This document shows, piece after piece, positions 62,309-64,000 of a stretch of 64,000 nucleotides of DNA. The translations under genes and the position numbers were made by a program. Numbering within the stretch: the stretch's first letter is position 1; each line of letters begins with the position of its first letter. The stretch is from Clostridiales bacterium (GTDB lineage: Bacteria > Bacillota > Clostridia > Saccharofermentanales > Saccharofermentanaceae). Under the pieces are notes generated by a model. It was not told the DNA's origin and made no database searches. It worked only from the letters and a program-made list of their open reading frames with translations. The stretch is taken from positions 62,001 through 126,000 of the forward strand of contig JAGCVX010000038.1 of NCBI GenBank assembly GCA_017962145.1, in the 5' to 3' direction.

Positions 62309-64000
62309 ATGGCAGAAAAAGAGAAGAAGCAAGCAAAACCAGAAGAAAAGACAGAAACGAAAGTTGAATCTTCCCTGGGACCGCAAAAGACAGTCAGTGG
62401 TATTTCCGGTACCAAGACTCTTCGTGTCGGTCGTGTAAACAAGAAGGCCAAGAAACCTCCGGTTGAGGAAGAAGCGGCAAAGGCAGAAGAGAAGAAAGAA
62501 GCTGTGGCAGAAACTCCCGCAAAGCCGGTCGAAGCACCGAAGGCAGAAGCTCCGGTAAAGGCCAAGAAAGCAGCGGAAGAAAAGCCGCAGGAAAAAGAAG
62601 AAGAGCCGAAGGCAAAAGCCCCGGCTAAGAAAGCTGCGGCAAAAAAAGCAGAAGAAAAGCCTGCTGAAGTAAAAGAAGAAGCACCAAAGCCTGCTGAGCC
62701 GGTCAAGAAAGAAGAGCCGAAAGCAGAAGCACCGAAGGAAGAACCGAAGCCGAAGGCAGAGGCTCCGAAGGAAGGACCGCGTCTTTCTTCTGCAGTAGTT
62801 AAGGCTCCGTCTGCCGGTTATACACGTGAGACATCCACATTCGTACGTTCTTCTTATGACAACAGAAGACAGAACGGCGGATATCAGGGTGACAGAAGAT
62901 CCGGCGGTTACCAGGGCAACAGAGAAGACAGACCGCAGGGCGGACGTTCGCAGGGTGGTTCCTTCTCTTCCAACAAGGGCCAAAGAGGCGGAAACTTCGG
63001 CGGATATACTCCGAAGGATAAGGACGACGACGATATCTACAACAACAATAGAAATCAGCCGAAGCGTTCTTCGAAGCCGAAGCAGGATCTGCCGCCGGAA
63101 GCAACAAAAGAGAAGGCAAACTTCGCGGCTCGTGACGCATATGAGAAGAGCCGTAAGGATCCGCAGAAGGATTCCAAGAAGGATAACGCAAAATCCACAA
63201 CGAACAACGATCGCCGTTCCGGCAACAAGCGTGCCAACCAGTTTACCGGTAACGCTTCGGATCTGCTTTCCGATGATTCCGTTCTGGATTCGATGTACAT
63301 GGGCAACAAGGGCAAGAAGAAGGTGAAGCGCCAGTCTTTCGTAGCGGCTGCACCGGTTGTGAAGCCTGCTCTGACCCATGTTGAGCTCCCGCCGTTTATC
63401 ACGGTAAAAGAACTGGCTGAAGGTCTCGAGAAGAGAAGTGCCGATGTTATCAAGACTCTTATGATGATGGGCATGCTCGTTACTTTGAACCAGGAACTCG
63501 ATTACGATACAGCCGCTCTGGTTGCTTCGGAATACGGAATCACAGCTGAGCCGATCGTAGAGGTTACAGAAGAAGATATCCTCTTCGACGAAGGCGAAGA
63601 TAAAGAAGAGAACATGAAACCGCGTCCGCCGATCGTGGTTGTTATGGGTCACGTTGACCATGGTAAAACATCCCTGCTCGACAAGATCCGTTCCACCTCC
63701 GTTGTTAAGGGCGAGGCCGGCGGTATCACGCAGCACATCGGTGCTTATACCGTTCGCTGCAAGGGACGTCAGATCACCTTCCTCGACACCCCTGGTCACG
63801 AAGCATTTACAACGATGCGTGCCCGTGGTGCTCAGGTTACGGATATCGCGATCCTGGTCGTTGCCGCAGATGACGGTGTCATGCCGCAGACCATCGAGGC
63901 GATCAACCATGCACGTGCTGCAAATACAGAGATCATCGTAGCCATTACGAAGATCGATAAAGTGGGTGCAAACCCGGATAAGGTTAAGCAGGAGCTTTCT
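62309..64000 (+). CDS. infB: Translation initiation factor IF-2 (cut by window end)
   Basis: Starts with ATG 62309 (AGGAGG seven bases before) and runs off the right end, so 564 residues are visible. Residues 1 to about 330 are Lys/Glu/Ala/Pro-rich then Arg/Gly-rich low complexity, with a first conserved IF-2 N-terminal domain at about 350-400 ([28 protein letters not shown]). The GTPase then begins: G1 [14 protein letters not shown]2 [11 protein letters not shown]3 [10 protein letters not shown] and G4 AITKIDK, where most IF-2 have NKID. The G domain and domains II-IV continue outside the window. Confidence 0.96.
   Translation, partial: MAEKEKKQAKPEEKTETKVESSLGPQKTVSGISGTKTLRVGRVNKKAKKPPVEEEAAKAEEKKEAVAETPAKPVEAPKAEAPVKAKKAAEEKPQEKEEEPKAKAPAKKAAAKKAEEKPAEVKEEAPKPAEPVKKEEPKAEAPKEEPKPKAEAPKEGPRLSSAVVKAPSAGYTRETSTFVRSSYDNRRQNGGYQGDRRSGGYQGNREDRPQGGRSQGGSFSSNKGQRGGNFGGYTPKDKDDDDIYNNNRNQPKRSSKPKQDLPPEATKEKANFAARDAYEKSRKDPQKDSKKDNAKSTTNNDRRSGNKRANQFTGNASDLLSDDSVLDSMYMGNKGKKKVKRQSFVAAAPVVKPALTHVELPPFITVKELAEGLEKRSADVIKTLMMMGMLVTLNQELDYDTAALVASEYGITAEPIVEVTEEDILFDEGEDKEENMKPRPPIVVVMGHVDHGKTSLLDKIRSTSVVKGEAGGITQHIGAYTVRCKGRQITFLDTPGHEAFTTMRARGAQVTDIAILVVAADDGVMPQTIEAINHARAANTEIIVAITKIDKVGANPDKVKQELS

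Noticed and set aside
62003..63910. 635-residue minus-strand open frame opposite ylxQ and infB
   Set aside because: Shadow of the low-complexity infB region; the + strand has full IF-2 motifs.

Overview
The window is a chromosomal segment of a Gram-positive bacterium of the phylum Bacillota, most likely class Clostridia. The tmk-darA-holB-ricT-(trmN6)-rsmI order, the dnaE-pfkA neighbourhood, the rimP-nusA-rnpM-ylxQ-infB operon, a T-box in front of thrS, Bacillus-type promoters, strong AGGAGG ribosome sites and a B. subtilis-type SOS box all point there. GC content looks close to half, with a preference for ATC, AAG and CCG codons. An uncultured gut or rumen lineage is possible, but genus and species cannot be read from the sequence. 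No insertion sequence, prophage, CRISPR array or rRNA was seen; one tRNA gene (Gln, CTG) is present.

Layout. 1-7.4 kb: family 4 uracil-DNA glycosylase, tRNA-Gln, a DeoR regulator, an AraC regulator and a small XRE regulator, then a divergent unit with a large degenerate SGNH-esterase-like protein and a second AraC regulator. 6.8-9.2 kb: folate operon folE-folP-folB-folK. 9.2-14.5 kb: an Asn/Arg-rich small protein, then tmk-darA-holB-ricT, a ferredoxin with its own promoter and terminator, trmN6-like and rsmI. 14.5-22.2 kb: a PAS/GGDEF/EAL c-di-GMP phosphodiesterase, a two-component system and the ABC transporter it probably controls. 22.3-28.5 kb: leuS (minus), an ECF sigma factor with a membrane partner, a membrane protein and mreB. 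28.6-33.1 kb: rho with a long Lys/Glu/Ala-rich N-terminal region, then two lipoproteins. 33.2-38.5 kb: a six-gene minus-strand operon (zinc-ribbon/TPR, SPFH, nucleosidase, spore-photoproduct-lyase-like radical SAM, zinc-ribbon membrane protein, SDR). 38.7-42.0 kb: metG-tatD and a small membrane-anchored protein. 42.0-42.6 kb: a compact module of palindromic operators, a 50-codon ORF inside strongly alternative RNA structure, and an XRE regulator. 42.6-52 kb: SOS-type uvrB, dnaE, pfkA, mutS2. 52-56.8 kb: a lipoprotein, a P-loop ATPase, a zinc-ribbon membrane protein and a second SPFH protein. 56.8-59.3 kb: T-box and thrS lacking the TGS domain, followed by four 53-bp tandem repeats. 59.3-64 kb: a small P-loop protein, then rimP-nusA-rnpM-ylxQ-infB, cut by the window end.

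Most genes are housekeeping (translation, replication and repair, folate). The parts worth a second look are the regulator/structured-RNA module at 41.99-42.64 kb, the catalytically degenerate esterase with its acidic insert, the SPFH/radical-SAM operon, the helically phased direct repeats in front of the ABC transporter, and the 53-bp repeat array.
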